A stretch of DNA of 64,000 bases from Lachnospiraceae bacterium AC2012 (GTDB lineage: Bacteria > Bacillota > Clostridia > Lachnospirales > Lachnospiraceae): positions 1,746,501 through 1,810,500 of the forward strand of contig JNIN01000001.1 in assembly GCA_000702525.1 (NCBI GenBank), in the 5' to 3' direction. Shown here piece after piece: positions 56,742 through 64,000 of this stretch. Both the position numbers and the translations under genes were made by a program. The notes beneath the pieces were generated by a model. That model ran no database searches, was not told where the DNA came from, and worked only from the letters and a program-made list of their open reading frames with translations. The first letter of the stretch is position 1. Every line of letters starts with the position of its first letter.

Positions 56742-56999
56742 ATGAAAGAAATCACTTACACAATCACAGATCCACAGGGTATGCACGCTAGACCAGCTGG
56801 TCTTTTCGTAAAGGAAGCTGCAAACTTCGCATGTAACGTTACTATCGCTAAGGATGGTAAGGAAGTAGACGCTAAGAGAATTCTTGGTGTAATGAGCCTT
56901 GGAGTAAAGCAGGGTCACGAAATCACATTAAAGTGTGACGGTGAAAACGAAGACGAAGCTATTGCAACTCTTGAAGCTTTCTTAAAGGAAAATCTGTAA
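56742..56999 (+). CDS. ptsH: phosphocarrier protein HPr (Arg at position 46)
   Basis: 85 residues. His15 in GMHARPAG accepts phosphate from enzyme I. The regulatory site, Ser46 in most Firmicutes HPr proteins (KSIMGVMSLG), reads KRILGVMSLG, so Arg46 replaces the serine phosphorylated by HPr kinase. ATG at 56742 has AGAAGGAGAG upstream; an earlier frame from 56685 is not used. It precedes ptsI by 41 bases in one operon, and follows the fructose operon in the same direction. Confidence 0.95.
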   Translation: MKEITYTITDPQGMHARPAGLFVKEAANFACNVTIAKDGKEVDAKRILGVMSLGVKQGHEITLKCDGENEDEAIATLEAFLKENL

Positions 57000-57040
57000 G
57001 ATAATAATATAAACCTGAGATATTTTAGTAAGGAGATATT

Positions 57041-58660
57041 ATGGAATTACAGGGAAAAAGTGTTTTCGGCGGTATTGCGATCGGCAAGCTGTCTATTTAT
57101 AACAAGGGTGAAAATGTTGTTAAGCGTTCTAAGGTTGACGACGTTGAAGCTGAAGTAAAGAGATTTGAAGAGGCTAAGGAAACTGCAAAAGCGCAGTTAA
57201 AGGGTCTCTATGACAAGGCAATGAAGGAAGTGGGCGAAGCTAACGCTCAGATCTTCGATGTACATCAGATGATGCTCGACGATCTTGATTATGTGGAATC
57301 TATTGAAAACATGATCCGTTCACAGGGAATCAATGCTGAATTCGCTGTTGCAACAACAGGAGATAACTTCTCTGAAATGTTCGCAGCTATGGATGATGAC
57401 TACATGCGCGCTAGAGCAGCGGATGTTAAGGATATCTCCAACCGTGTTGTTTCTGTACTTCAGGGTGCAGAAGAAGGTGGAATCGATTCTTCAGAACCAG
57501 TAATCCTGGTAGCTGATGACCTCGCTCCATCTGAGACAGTACAGTTAGATAAGTCTTTAGTACTTTCTTTCGTTACTAGACATGGTTCTACAAATTCACA
57601 TACAGCAATTCTTGCACGTACTATGAACATCCCAGCGCTGATCGGTATCGATTATAGCGATGATGTGAATGGTAAGTTCGCAATTGTTGATGGATATGAA
57701 GGCAAGTTAATCATCGAACCAGATGAAGAAACACTTAAGATCTACGAAGAGAAGAAGCATGCTGACGAAGAGAAGGCTAGACTTCTTTTAGAGCTTCGTG
57801 GTAAGGAAAATGTTACTCTTGATGGTAAGAAGATTAACCTCTATGCAAATATTGGTGGCGTTGGCGATGTTGCTGACGTACTTAAGAATGATGCCGGCGG
57901 AATTGGTTTATTCCGTTCAGAATTCTTATATTTAGGTTCTAATGACTTCCCAACAGAGGAAGAACAGTTCAAGGCTTACCGTACAGTAGCTGAGAACATG
58001 GCTGGTAAGAAAGTTATCATCCGTACATTAGACCTTGGTGCTGATAAGCAGGTTGATTACTTCAGCCTTGGAAATGAAGAAAATCCAGCATTGGGTTACA
58101 GAGCGATTCGTATCTGCTTAACTCAGCCTGAAATCTTCAAGACACAGTTAAGAGCAATCTTCCGTGCAAGTTACTACGGTAACATTTCTATCATGTACCC
58201 AATGATCATCTCTGTAGATGAAGTACATGAAATCAAGGCTATCGTAGCAGAAGTTAAGAAGGAATTAGATGAAGCAGGTATCCCATACGGTAACGTAGAA
58301 CAGGGTATCATGATCGAAACTCCAGCTGCTGTTCTTATGAGTGAAGAGCTTGGTAAGGAAGTTGATTTCTTCTCTATCGGTACAAACGATTTAACACAGT
58401 ACACACTTGCATGTGACCGTCAGAATCCAAAGCTTGAAAGATTCAATGACGCACATCACCCAGCAGTACTTAAGGCAATCCAGATGACGATCGAAAATGG
58501 TCACAAGGGTGGCGCTTGGGTTGGTATCTGCGGTGAGCTTGGTGCTGACACAACTCTTACAGAAACATTCCTTAGAATGGGTGTTGATGAGCTTTCTGTA
58601 AGCCCATCAAGAATCTTAGCTGTAAGAGAGAAGATCCGTACAACAGATCTTTCAAAATAA
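57041..58660 (+). CDS. ptsI: PTS enzyme I (phosphoenolpyruvate-protein phosphotransferase)
   Basis: 539 residues. The active His187 lies in HGSTNSHTAILARTMNIPALIG; the PEP-binding half has GIGLFRSEFLYL and the C-terminal signature FSIGTNDLTQYTLACDRQNP. Transfers phosphate from PEP to HPr. AAGGAG before the ATG. A little shorter than the 570 residues typical of the family. Ends before a terminator. Confidence 0.96.
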   Translation: MELQGKSVFGGIAIGKLSIYNKGENVVKRSKVDDVEAEVKRFEEAKETAKAQLKGLYDKAMKEVGEANAQIFDVHQMMLDDLDYVESIENMIRSQGINAEFAVATTGDNFSEMFAAMDDDYMRARAADVKDISNRVVSVLQGAEEGGIDSSEPVILVADDLAPSETVQLDKSLVLSFVTRHGSTNSHTAILARTMNIPALIGIDYSDDVNGKFAIVDGYEGKLIIEPDEETLKIYEEKKHADEEKARLLLELRGKENVTLDGKKINLYANIGGVGDVADVLKNDAGGIGLFRSEFLYLGSNDFPTEEEQFKAYRTVAENMAGKKVIIRTLDLGADKQVDYFSLGNEENPALGYRAIRICLTQPEIFKTQLRAIFRASYYGNISIMYPMIISVDEVHEIKAIVAEVKKELDEAGIPYGNVEQGIMIETPAAVLMSEELGKEVDFFSIGTNDLTQYTLACDRQNPKLERFNDAHHPAVLKAIQMTIENGHKGGAWVGICGELGADTTLTETFLRMGVDELSVSPSRILAVREKIRTTDLSK

Positions 58661-58672
58661 TTAAGATGATTA

Positions 58673-58710
58673 GGAACCGCGTTCTACCTAGGTGGAACGT
58701 GGTTCTTTTT
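58673..58710 (+). terminator. intrinsic terminator after ptsI
   Basis: GAACCGCGTTC / GAACGTGGTTC stem with G-T pairs around TACCTAGGTG, followed by six Ts. Confidence 0.75.
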
Positions 58711-58724
58711 TATTGCAAGCACAA

Positions 58725-58746
58725 ATTGTATTTAAATATATACAAT
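58725..58746. promoter_or_regulatory. 22-bp palindromic operator, copy 2 (after ptsI)
   Basis: ATTGTATT, spacer TAAATA, TATACAAT. It differs from the copy at 56566-56587 at two positions only. An ATCTCG-ac-CGAGAT palindrome follows at 58747-58760. TATAAT hexamers at 58801 and 58842 downstream could belong to the small transcription unit it may control. Confidence 0.65.
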
Positions 58747-58874
58747 ATCTCGACCGAGATTTTATGCAACATTCGATGAGCTGTAGGGGTTGAAGTCGAT
58801 TATAATGAAACATGTAATGTATCAAGACTTATAAAGAACTATATAATGTATATTTTACTAAGGGGGTAAAAGAT

Positions 58875-58952
58875 ATGAAGGCTATTCTAGTTTTATGCAT
58901 CGCATTCTGTTGGATGGGCTTGTGTCTGTATGGATCTTTGAGAGAGGCTTGA
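58875..58952 (+). CDS. candidate 25-residue membrane peptide
   Basis: Short frame beginning MKAILVLCIAFCWMG and ending YGSLREA, with AAGGGGGTAAAAG as ribosome-binding site. The first 20 residues are hydrophobic enough for a single membrane span, with three cysteines. It follows two TATAAT hexamers and is succeeded by hairpins and a terminator, so it may be a separate small gene or a leader peptide. No known family recognised. Confidence 0.4.
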   Translation: MKAILVLCIAFCWMGLCLYGSLREA

Positions 58953-59130
58953 TCAAGCTCATACCTCTTCGTCGTGTTTAGGAGAAGGCGCGACGAAGAG
59001 GAAAGAACGGAAGTTTCAGAGAAGGGAAGCGAATTTAGCCGAGCTTCGAATAAAAAGTGGTCAAAATTTACTTGGACCGAAGTAGGTTTGAAAGGGATAG
59101 CAGAAGAGTGCTATCTCTTTTCTTTGTTTT
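58953..59130 (+). ncRNA. structured segment ending in a terminator
   Basis: Contains the palindrome GCTTGATCAAGC just after the small ORF, a perfect 11-bp hairpin CCTCTTCGTCG / CGACGAAGAGG (58964-58974 with 58991-59001), GAAGC / GCTTC (59026-59047), GGTC / GACC (59059-59078), and a final GATAGCA-gaagag-TGCTATC with T-rich tail (59096-59130). It resembles a riboswitch-plus-terminator or small RNA layout but matches no class I can name. Confidence 0.45.
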
Positions 59131-59136
59131 AGTGGG

Positions 59137-59165
59137 TTGACAATGGGTACTTCAGGAGATAGTAT
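59137..59165 (+). promoter_or_regulatory. corA promoter
   Basis: TTGACA (59137-59142), 17-base spacer, TAGTAT (59160-59165). The transcript's first structure is GGTTC-aaaaa-GAACC (59173-59187). Confidence 0.7.
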
Positions 59166-59227
59166 AAAATGTGGTTCAAAAAGAACCAATATAGTTAGAT
59201 GATTTACAGAAGAAAGAGGTGAATTCT

Positions 59228-59302
59228 ATGGACGGTGACGCGTCAAGTAAACCGAAAAGTATGTACGGGTTCGTTCGTAGGGTGCACTGCATGACAAAAT
59301 AG
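59228..59302 (+). CDS. candidate 24-residue upstream leader ORF of corA
   Basis: Reads MDGDASSKPKSMYGFVRR and ends CMTK, with AAAGAGGTG eight bases before the ATG. The stop TAG falls inside a hairpin GCATGA / TCATGC (59289-59294 with 59305-59310), 51 bases before corA. The layout, short basic peptide followed by a hairpin before a magnesium-transporter gene, recalls translational leader control, but this peptide is not a known one. Confidence 0.45.
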   Translation: MDGDASSKPKSMYGFVRRVHCMTK

Positions 59303-59352
59303 GATCATGCTCTCTGTCTTATGAGTGGGCTCGTAAGAAAAAGGAGAATAGC

Positions 59353-60294
59353 ATGATTAATATCTACAGAACAGATGACCGGATTCTGCATGAATTAGAG
59401 ATGCCAGAAGAAGGTTGCTGGATCAAACTTACGATGCCAACACTCGAAGAGTGTACGGATGTGAGTGAGCGATATAACATTGATATCGCGGATATTCGCG
59501 CCGCACTCGATGATGAGGAGACATCACGAATCAATTTAGAGGACGATTACACTTTAATTCTGGTGGATATTCCATCCGCAGAAGTGCGTAACAATCGTCA
59601 CAGTTATACAACAATCCCATTGGGTATTATTTTAACAGATGATGCAGTGATTACGGTTTGTACCGAAGAGACTGCAGTTTTACGTACGTTTTTGGAGCAG
59701 CGTATTCGCGACTTTTCGACAAAGAAGCGTATGCGTTTCACCTATCAGATTCTATATAATGCGAGTATGGTGTATCAGAGTCTGCTTCGTTCCGTAGACA
59801 GAAAGCGTACAGAGATTGAAGAGAGAATTAATGAGAACACAGAAGATGTCGATTTGATTGATCTTCATGAATTAGAATCGAATCTGGTATATTTCGCGAC
59901 ATCCCTTCGTTCGAATGGTGTAGTGCTGGATCGATTGACAAGATATGGTCGACTTCGTCTTTATGAAGAAGATCAGGAATTATTAGAAGATGTAATTATA
60001 GAAAATAAACAGGCGATTGAGATGACACAGATCTATCGAGATATCATCAATGGTACGAGAGAGCTCCTGTCAACGGTTATCAATAATCGCTTGAATAATG
60101 CCATGAAATATCTGGCGGCGATTACGATTGTTATGTCCATCCCGACGATCATTTCCGGTTTGTGGGGAATGAATGTTGCGTCAGAATGGATGCCGCTGTC
60201 CAAAACACCATTTGGTTTTGGTTTGATTTGCCTTGGTACACTGGTGCTGTGTATCATTGCCATGGTGGTACTACGAAAGAGAAAGATGTTATAA
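59353..60294 (+). CDS. corA: CorA-family magnesium transporter
   Basis: 313 residues. Large cytosolic N-terminal domain, then two C-terminal membrane segments. The selectivity motif GMN is in SGLWGMNVASEW at the start of the loop, and the first span is AAITIVMSIPTIISGLW; the second ends in basic KRKML. Pentameric channel for Mg2+ (or Co2+/Ni2+). AAGGAG upstream. The methyltransferase gene starts 12 bases after it, so it is probably in the same operon. Confidence 0.92.
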   Translation: MINIYRTDDRILHELEMPEEGCWIKLTMPTLEECTDVSERYNIDIADIRAALDDEETSRINLEDDYTLILVDIPSAEVRNNRHSYTTIPLGIILTDDAVITVCTEETAVLRTFLEQRIRDFSTKKRMRFTYQILYNASMVYQSLLRSVDRKRTEIEERINENTEDVDLIDLHELESNLVYFATSLRSNGVVLDRLTRYGRLRLYEEDQELLEDVIIENKQAIEMTQIYRDIINGTRELLSTVINNRLNNAMKYLAAITIVMSIPTIISGLWGMNVASEWMPLSKTPFGFGLICLGTLVLCIIAMVVLRKRKML

Positions 60295-60305
60295 AGGAAG
60301 AAATT

Positions 60306-61196
60306 ATGTGGATTGCAGATAGATGGAAAGATTATGAAGTTATAGATTGTGCAGATGGTGAGAAATTAGAACGCTGGGGTCGATACAATCTGCTTCGTCC
60401 CGATCCACAGGTATTGTGGTCAACACCAAAACAAAATAAAAACTGGAAGAAGTTGAATGCACATTATCACCGCAGTAAAAAGGGCGGTGGTGAATGGGAA
60501 TTCTTTGACCTTCCACAGGAATGGAGCATACATTACGATCTTAAGATTGGAAAGCAGCTCACATTTAATTTAAAACCATTCAGTTTTAAGCATACAGGTC
60601 TGTTTCCGGAACAGGCGACAAACTGGGATTGGTTTTCTGAGCTTATTTCTAATAAGAAGAAACAGAATCCAGATAAGGAAATCAAAGTGCTGAACCTCTT
60701 TGCTTATACTGGTGGAGCTACCATTGCTGCGGCGGCTGCCGGCGCAAGCGTCACACATGTGGATGCTTCTAAGGGTATGGTTACATGGGCAAAGGAAAAT
60801 GCAGTTTCCTCAGGACTTTCAGATGCGCCAATCCGTTGGCTTGTCGATGATTGCAAGAAGTTCGTAGAACGAGAAATCCGACGCGGCAATCATTACGATG
60901 GAATCATTATGGATCCGCCTTCTTATGGAAGAGGACCAAAGGGAGAAATCTGGAAGATTGAAGAATCCATCTATGAACTGATTTGCCTTGCATCCCAGTT
61001 ATTAAAAGAGGAGCCTCTGTTCTTCCTTGTAAATTCTTATACCACAGGACTTCAGCCTGCAGTTCTTACCTATATGATTTCGACTGCACTTAAGAAGTTC
61101 CCGGGAAAAGTGGAATCTCATGAAGTTGGACTTCCGGTCTCTGACAATGGACTGGTTCTGCCGTGCGGAGCCTCCGGTCGCTTCATAGGAAAATAG
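60306..61196 (+). CDS. class I SAM-dependent methyltransferase, RlmI/RlmK-like
   Basis: 296 residues. SAM-binding motif LNLFAYTGGATIAAAAAGASVTHVDASKG, then motif IV DPPSYGRGPKGEIWKIEE, typical of cytosine-5/guanine-N2 rRNA methyltransferases of the RlmI/K group. The PUA domain found in RlmI is absent. Start ATG at 60306 behind AAAGGAAG; upstream in-frame residues lie inside corA. Likely methylates rRNA, target base unknown. Its stop is followed 29 bases later by a large inverted repeat. Confidence 0.85.
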   Translation: MWIADRWKDYEVIDCADGEKLERWGRYNLLRPDPQVLWSTPKQNKNWKKLNAHYHRSKKGGGEWEFFDLPQEWSIHYDLKIGKQLTFNLKPFSFKHTGLFPEQATNWDWFSELISNKKKQNPDKEIKVLNLFAYTGGATIAAAAAGASVTHVDASKGMVTWAKENAVSSGLSDAPIRWLVDDCKKFVEREIRRGNHYDGIIMDPPSYGRGPKGEIWKIEESIYELICLASQLLKEEPLFFLVNSYTTGLQPAVLTYMISTALKKFPGKVESHEVGLPVSDNGLVLPCGASGRFIGK

Positions 61197-61225
61197 GCTG
61201 TTTCACCTGGCCTCATATAAATGAC

Positions 61226-61369
61226 GAACATCCGTTAGTCATTCTTTCTAGCACACGCTCTCGCTCGAGCTGTCAACGTAACATCACTAAGTTCGTTTCA
61301 TGCAAGCATGAACTCACTAAGTGATGACGTTGCCAGACGGTGCTACGAAAGAACGTCTAACGGATGTTC
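61226..61369 (+). repeat. branched inverted-repeat element copy 3 (diverged, 3' of the methyltransferase gene)
   Basis: GAACATCCGTTAG (61226-61238) pairs perfectly with CTAACGGATGTTC (61357-61369), then TTCTTTC / GAAAGAA (61242-61248 with 61347-61353), and CAACGT-CATCACT with AGTGATG-ACGTTG (61274-61288 with 61320-61332) around a TTCATG-caag-CATGAA hairpin. It ends GTTCTGTTTTC, a possible terminator tail. ACGTAAC.TCA and GTTTCA in the inner part echo the conserved loop of copies 1 and 2 but without enough identity to be sure. Confidence 0.6.
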
Positions 61370-61448
61370 TGTTTTCTGCGCTTAACAGTTTGCGACGGGC
61401 GGTTACGCATTTCTGTTGATTGAGAAGATGCTATTGCGGAGAAAGACT

Positions 61449-61489
61449 GGAGGGAAAGTTATGATTTAAGGTATTTGTACTTTTCCTCC
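61449..61489 (+). repeat. small inverted repeat
   Basis: GGAGGGAAAGT (61449-61459) pairs with ACTTTTCCTCC (61479-61489) with one G-T. It has no T tail and lies between two large inverted repeats; role unknown. Confidence 0.6.
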
Positions 61490-61499
61490 GTGGTTCCGA

Positions 61500-61640
61500 G
61501 GGTGTGGGCTGGGCTCTCTTTCCGGGCACCTTTAAAAAACGTCTGCGCTTGACGAGCTGCGAAAGCAAAGCGAGTCTAGCGACAGCTACGTTTTTTACAG
61601 AGCGAGAGCGTGTGCCAGAAAGAGAGCCCAGCCCACACCC
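61500..61640. repeat. large hairpin element with perfect 23-bp arms
   Basis: 61500-61522 and 61618-61640 are perfectly complementary (starting GGGTGTGGGCTGGG). Inside, GGCAC (61525-61529) pairs with GTGCC (61612-61616), AAAAAACGT with ACGTTTTTT (61534-61542 with 61588-61596), and AGCTG with CAGCT. It is much more GC-rich than its surroundings. It shares a 16-base word, in opposite orientation, with the element at 61226-61369. Confidence 0.75.
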
Positions 61641-61714
61641 GACCGGAAAAGAAGCCGTTTTTTACAGAGCGAGAGCGCGTGCCAGAAAGAGAGCCCGGCC
61701 CACACCCGACCGGA
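61590..61714 (+). repeat. tandem duplication of the hairpin's right arm
   Basis: Two 58-base units, 61590-61647 and 61657-61714, with a period of 67. They differ at only two positions (T/C at the GAGAGCGYGTGCC step and A/G in the arm). Both start GTTTTTTACAGAGCGAGAGC and end CGACCGGA. Either copy of the arm could pair with 61500-61522. Confidence 0.8.
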
Positions 61715-61802
61715 TATCAGGGAAAGGAAAAGTGCACAAAGCAGTGCCATTTCCGGGAGAATTTTTTGTACATGAAAAAGTACAAGATTTTACACAAAGT
61801 AC

Positions 61803-61831
61803 TTGCGTTATGAGAAAAAAGCGTGTATATT
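61803..61831 (+). promoter_or_regulatory. S10-operon promoter
   Basis: TTGCGT (61803-61808), 17-base spacer, TATATT (61826-61831). First base expected near 61838, giving a leader of about 235 nt. Confidence 0.65.
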
Positions 61832-61837
61832 AGTATG

Positions 61838-62060
61838 TGCTGTGACATGATAGCGTCGAAGCGTGAGGTTGCTGCCAAAGAGCTGGGCTCGGATGGCAGG
61901 TTTTCCGTGGAGCGAATGTCAAGTTAGGAAACTGGCGACAAGTCACTGTACAAACAATTAAGTCTACCGAAGAGTAGAAACAACGTGTGTAAGTCATTAG
62001 GACACACACGGGGATGTGTACAGTCACCGCTTGTCGTACTATTAATTAAGTGCGAAGGAG
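61838..62060 (+). promoter_or_regulatory. long structured leader of the S10 operon
   Basis: Between the promoter and rpsJ lies a segment with a conserved look (GAAGCGTGAGGTTGCTGCC, later GAGCGAATGTCAAGTTAG) and hairpins such as CTGCCAAAGAGCTGGG-type pairings and TGTGT ... ACACA. It holds no coding frame. Regulation by a ribosomal protein, as for L4 in other bacteria, is inferred from position. Confidence 0.5.
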
Positions 62061-62072
62061 GCGACTTTTTTT

Positions 62073-62390
62073 ATGGCAACTCAGGTAATGAGAATCACTC
62101 TGAAGGCATATGATCATGAATTAGTAGATGCATCTGCCAAGAAAATCATCGAGACTGTTAAGAAGGATGGCGTACAGGTGAGTGGACCGGTACCACTTCC
62201 AACTAAGAAGGAAGTAGTAACAATCTTACGTGCTGTTCACAAGTACAAAGATTCCAGAGAACAGTTCGAACAGAGAACTCATAAGAGACTCATTGATATC
62301 CTGACACCAACACAGAAGACTGTGGAAGCTTTATCTCGTTTAGAGATGCCAGCTGGTGTTTACATCGATATCAAAATGAAAGAAAAATAG
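62073..62390 (+). CDS. rpsJ: 30S ribosomal protein S10
   Basis: 105 residues, starting [27 protein letters not shown], with [39 protein letters not shown] as the protruding loop and tail. Also the NusE factor that joins NusG in antitermination. AAGGAGG precedes the ATG. First gene of the S10 operon. Confidence 0.97.
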   Translation: MATQVMRITLKAYDHELVDASAKKIIETVKKDGVQVSGPVPLPTKKEVVTILRAVHKYKDSREQFEQRTHKRLIDILTPTQKTVEALSRLEMPAGVYIDIKMKEK

Positions 62391-62467
62391 AACGTTCTTG
62401 TTCTAGAATGAACGCATGCCTTATATAGGAAGCGTTCCGCTGTAGTTTAACAGGAGGAAAAGATAAA

Positions 62468-63151
62468 ATGAAGAAAGCGATTTTAGCAACAAAAGTCGGC
62501 ATGACTCAGGTATTCAATGCTGACGGAGAATTAACTCCAGTAACAGTTCTTCAGGCTGGCCCTTGTGTAGTAACACAGGTTAAGACACTTGAGAACGATG
62601 GTTACGAAGCAGTTCAGGTTGGTTTTATTGATAAGGTAGAAAAGGTTATCAATAAAGATGGCACTGGCAAGAAGAGCGTAGCTCACAGACATGGTGTTAA
62701 CAAGCCAGAAGCAGGACACTTTGCAAAGGCTGGTGTTACATCTAAGAGATATGTTAGAGAATTCCGTTTTGAAAACGCTGCTGATTACAAGTTAGCAGAT
62801 GAAATCAAGGCTGACATCTTCGCTGAAGGTGATAAGATTGATGCTACTGCAATCTCTAAAGGTAAGGGATTCCAGGGTGCAATCAAGAGATTAGGTCAGC
62901 ACAGAGGACCTATGGCTCACGGTTCCAAGTTCCATCGTCATCAGGGTTCTAACGGTGCTTGTTCTTCACCTAGTAAGGTATTCAAGGGCAAGGGTATGCC
63001 TGGACATATGGGTTCCGTTAAGGTAACAACACAGAACCTTGAAATCGTTAGAGTTGATGTTGAGAACAACCTTCTCTTAGTAAAGGGAGCTGTACCAGGA
63101 CCTAAGAAGTCTTTAGTAACAATTAAAGAATCTGTAAAGTCTGGTAAGTAA
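62468..63151 (+). CDS. rplC: 50S ribosomal protein L3
   Basis: 227 residues, starting [33 protein letters not shown]. The loop [54 protein letters not shown] reaches the peptidyl-transferase centre. Early assembly protein binding domain VI of 23S rRNA. AGGAGG upstream. Confidence 0.97.
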   Translation: MKKAILATKVGMTQVFNADGELTPVTVLQAGPCVVTQVKTLENDGYEAVQVGFIDKVEKVINKDGTGKKSVAHRHGVNKPEAGHFAKAGVTSKRYVREFRFENAADYKLADEIKADIFAEGDKIDATAISKGKGFQGAIKRLGQHRGPMAHGSKFHRHQGSNGACSSPSKVFKGKGMPGHMGSVKVTTQNLEIVRVDVENNLLLVKGAVPGPKKSLVTIKESVKSGK

Positions 63152-63180
63152 TTCGAAAATAGGAAAGGAGGAACTTTACA

Positions 63181-63801
63181 ATGGCTAAAGTATCCGTATT
63201 CAATATGGAAGGCAAGGAAGTAGAACAGATCGAACTTGCTGATTCTGTATTCGGAGTTGAAGTAAATGAGCATTTAGTTCATATGGCTGTTTTACAGCAG
63301 CTTGCAAATAATCGCCAGGGAACTCAGAAGGCTAAGACACGTTCTGAAGTTCGTGGAGGCGGAAGAAAACCATGGAGACAGAAGGGAACTGGACATGCAC
63401 GTCAGGGTTCTACAAGAGCTCCACAGTGGACAGGCGGTGGAGTTGTATTTGCTCCAACACCAAGAGATTATTCTTTCAAGCTCAATAAGAAGGAAAAGAG
63501 AGGCGCTCTTAAGTCTGCACTTTCTTCTAGAGTTCAGGAAAACAAGTTAATCGTTGTTGATGAGTTAAAGTTCAACGAGATCAAGACTAAGAACATGAAG
63601 AACGTACTTGCTAACCTTAAGTTAGATAAGTGTTTAGTTGTTCTTAACGAAAATGATCAGAACGTAGTAATGTCTGCAAAGAACATTCCTGCAGTTAAGA
63701 CAGCTCAGACAAGCGAACTTAACGTATTTGATATCTTAAAGTACAACACAGTTGTTGTAACTAAGGATGCTGTTAAGACTATCGAGGAGGTGTATGCATA
63801 A
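63181..63801 (+). CDS. rplD: 50S ribosomal protein L4
   Basis: 206 residues, with the extended loop [36 protein letters not shown] that lines the exit tunnel. In many bacteria L4 also represses the S10 operon through its leader. Its stop overlaps the start of rplW by one base (TAATG). Confidence 0.97.
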   Translation: MAKVSVFNMEGKEVEQIELADSVFGVEVNEHLVHMAVLQQLANNRQGTQKAKTRSEVRGGGRKPWRQKGTGHARQGSTRAPQWTGGGVVFAPTPRDYSFKLNKKEKRGALKSALSSRVQENKLIVVDELKFNEIKTKNMKNVLANLKLDKCLVVLNENDQNVVMSAKNIPAVKTAQTSELNVFDILKYNTVVVTKDAVKTIEEVYA

Positions 63802-64000
63802 TGGCAAACGTACAGTATTATGACGTAATCCAGAAACCAGTCATCACTGAAAAGAGTATGGCAGCTATGGCTGAGAAGAAGTATACATTTCTTGTTCATC
63901 CAGAAGCAAACAAGACAATGATCAAAGAAGCAGTTGAAAAGATGTTCGAAGGAACAAAGGTTGCTAAGGTTAACACAATGAAGGTTCTTGGTAAGAACAA
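63801..64000 (+). CDS. rplW: 50S ribosomal protein L23 (3' end cut by the window)
   Basis: Starts [20 protein letters not shown] and is open to the last base of the window, 66 residues visible of about 100. The [24 protein letters not shown] region is the usual L23 fold. L23 sits at the tunnel exit and is the docking site for SRP and trigger factor. ATG overlaps the rplD stop; GAGGAGGTG precedes it. Confidence 0.96.
   Translation, partial: MANVQYYDVIQKPVITEKSMAAMAEKKYTFLVHPEANKTMIKEAVEKMFEGTKVAKVNTMKVLGKN

Noticed and set aside
58953-59130. Known riboswitch classes (M-box, TPP, c-di-AMP, NiCo, fluoride)
   Set aside because: None of their conserved cores could be found in the segment.
61590-61714. 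CRISPR array
   Set aside because: Only two units in direct tandem, 9 bases apart, with no spacers of regular length and no cas genes nearby.
61504-61833. Open frames of 109 and 67 residues across the tandem repeat
   Set aside because: They owe their length to the GC-rich inverted repeats, have no ribosome-binding site, and their Arg/Pro-rich repeats simply reflect the 67-base period.
1-64000. tRNA and rRNA genes
   Set aside because: Searched for GTTCRANYC-type T-loops and acceptor stems in the intergenic regions; none completed a cloverleaf. This is by eye, so a tRNA search program would be decisive.

Overview
The window reads as a low-to-medium GC Firmicutes chromosome, most likely a motile member of the Lachnospiraceae (Clostridia). 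The evidence is the gene order rpmG-secE-nusG-rplK-rplA-rplJ-rplL / rpoB-rpoC / rpsL-rpsG-fusA-tuf with a second S10-spc type operon (rpsJ-rplC-rplD-rplW) later on, strong AGGAGG ribosome-binding sites, SigA-type TTGACA/TATAAT promoters, T-tailed hairpin terminators, and a surface-glycan island with a FliD-like flagellar protein. This genus-level reading is inference; no rRNA or tRNA gene was recognised to confirm it.

Layout. (1) 1-16.3 kb: a glycan/flagellar island. It holds a radical SAM enzyme, five stand-alone CgeB-like glycosyltransferases in two sub-types, a minus-strand FliD-like protein, a GT2, a GT4, a small helical protein, a cytidylyltransferase-Gfo/Idh/MocA fusion, a DUF4422-type protein with an added C-terminal half, and a 796-residue GT4-CgeB fusion. 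(2) 16.5-33.9 kb: the transcription and translation core, with an L10-type leader, an MccF-like S66 peptidase between rplL and rpoB, and several structured leaders. (3) 33.9-39 kb: an EF-G-like GTPase, a cytosolic BMP-like sensor fusion and a metallophosphoesterase. (4) 39-48.6 kb: a LacI-controlled malto-oligosaccharide locus (binding lipoprotein, two permeases, secreted and cytosolic GH13 enzymes, and a HAD gene broken by one in-frame TAG). (5) 48.6-52.4 kb: two more CgeB-like transferases, a TetR regulator and truA. (6) 52.5-58.7 kb: a fructose PTS regulon (DeoR regulator, fruK, fruABC) followed by ptsH and ptsI; HPr carries Arg, not Ser, at position 46. (7) 58.7-61.2 kb: a non-coding-rich stretch with two tiny ORFs, then corA and an rRNA-type methyltransferase. 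(8) 61.2-64 kb: repeat-rich spacer, S10 promoter and leader, and rpsJ-rplC-rplD-rplW (truncated by the window end).

The most unusual signal is not protein-coding. At 38926-39159 (+) and 39268-39478 (-) lie two long, branched inverted-repeat elements. Their outer arms differ in sequence but remain self-complementary, the inner stems show compensatory base changes, and an 18-nt hairpin loop is conserved. Each starts just after the stop codon of a gene in the same orientation. A likely diverged relative (61226-61369) follows the methyltransferase, and another large hairpin with a tandemly duplicated arm follows it (61500-61714). Other leads are a 22-bp palindromic operator repeated on both sides of ptsH-ptsI, a promoter buried inside the inverted repeat behind rpoC, a three-way-junction leader before rpoB, and two short ORFs with hairpins ahead of corA.
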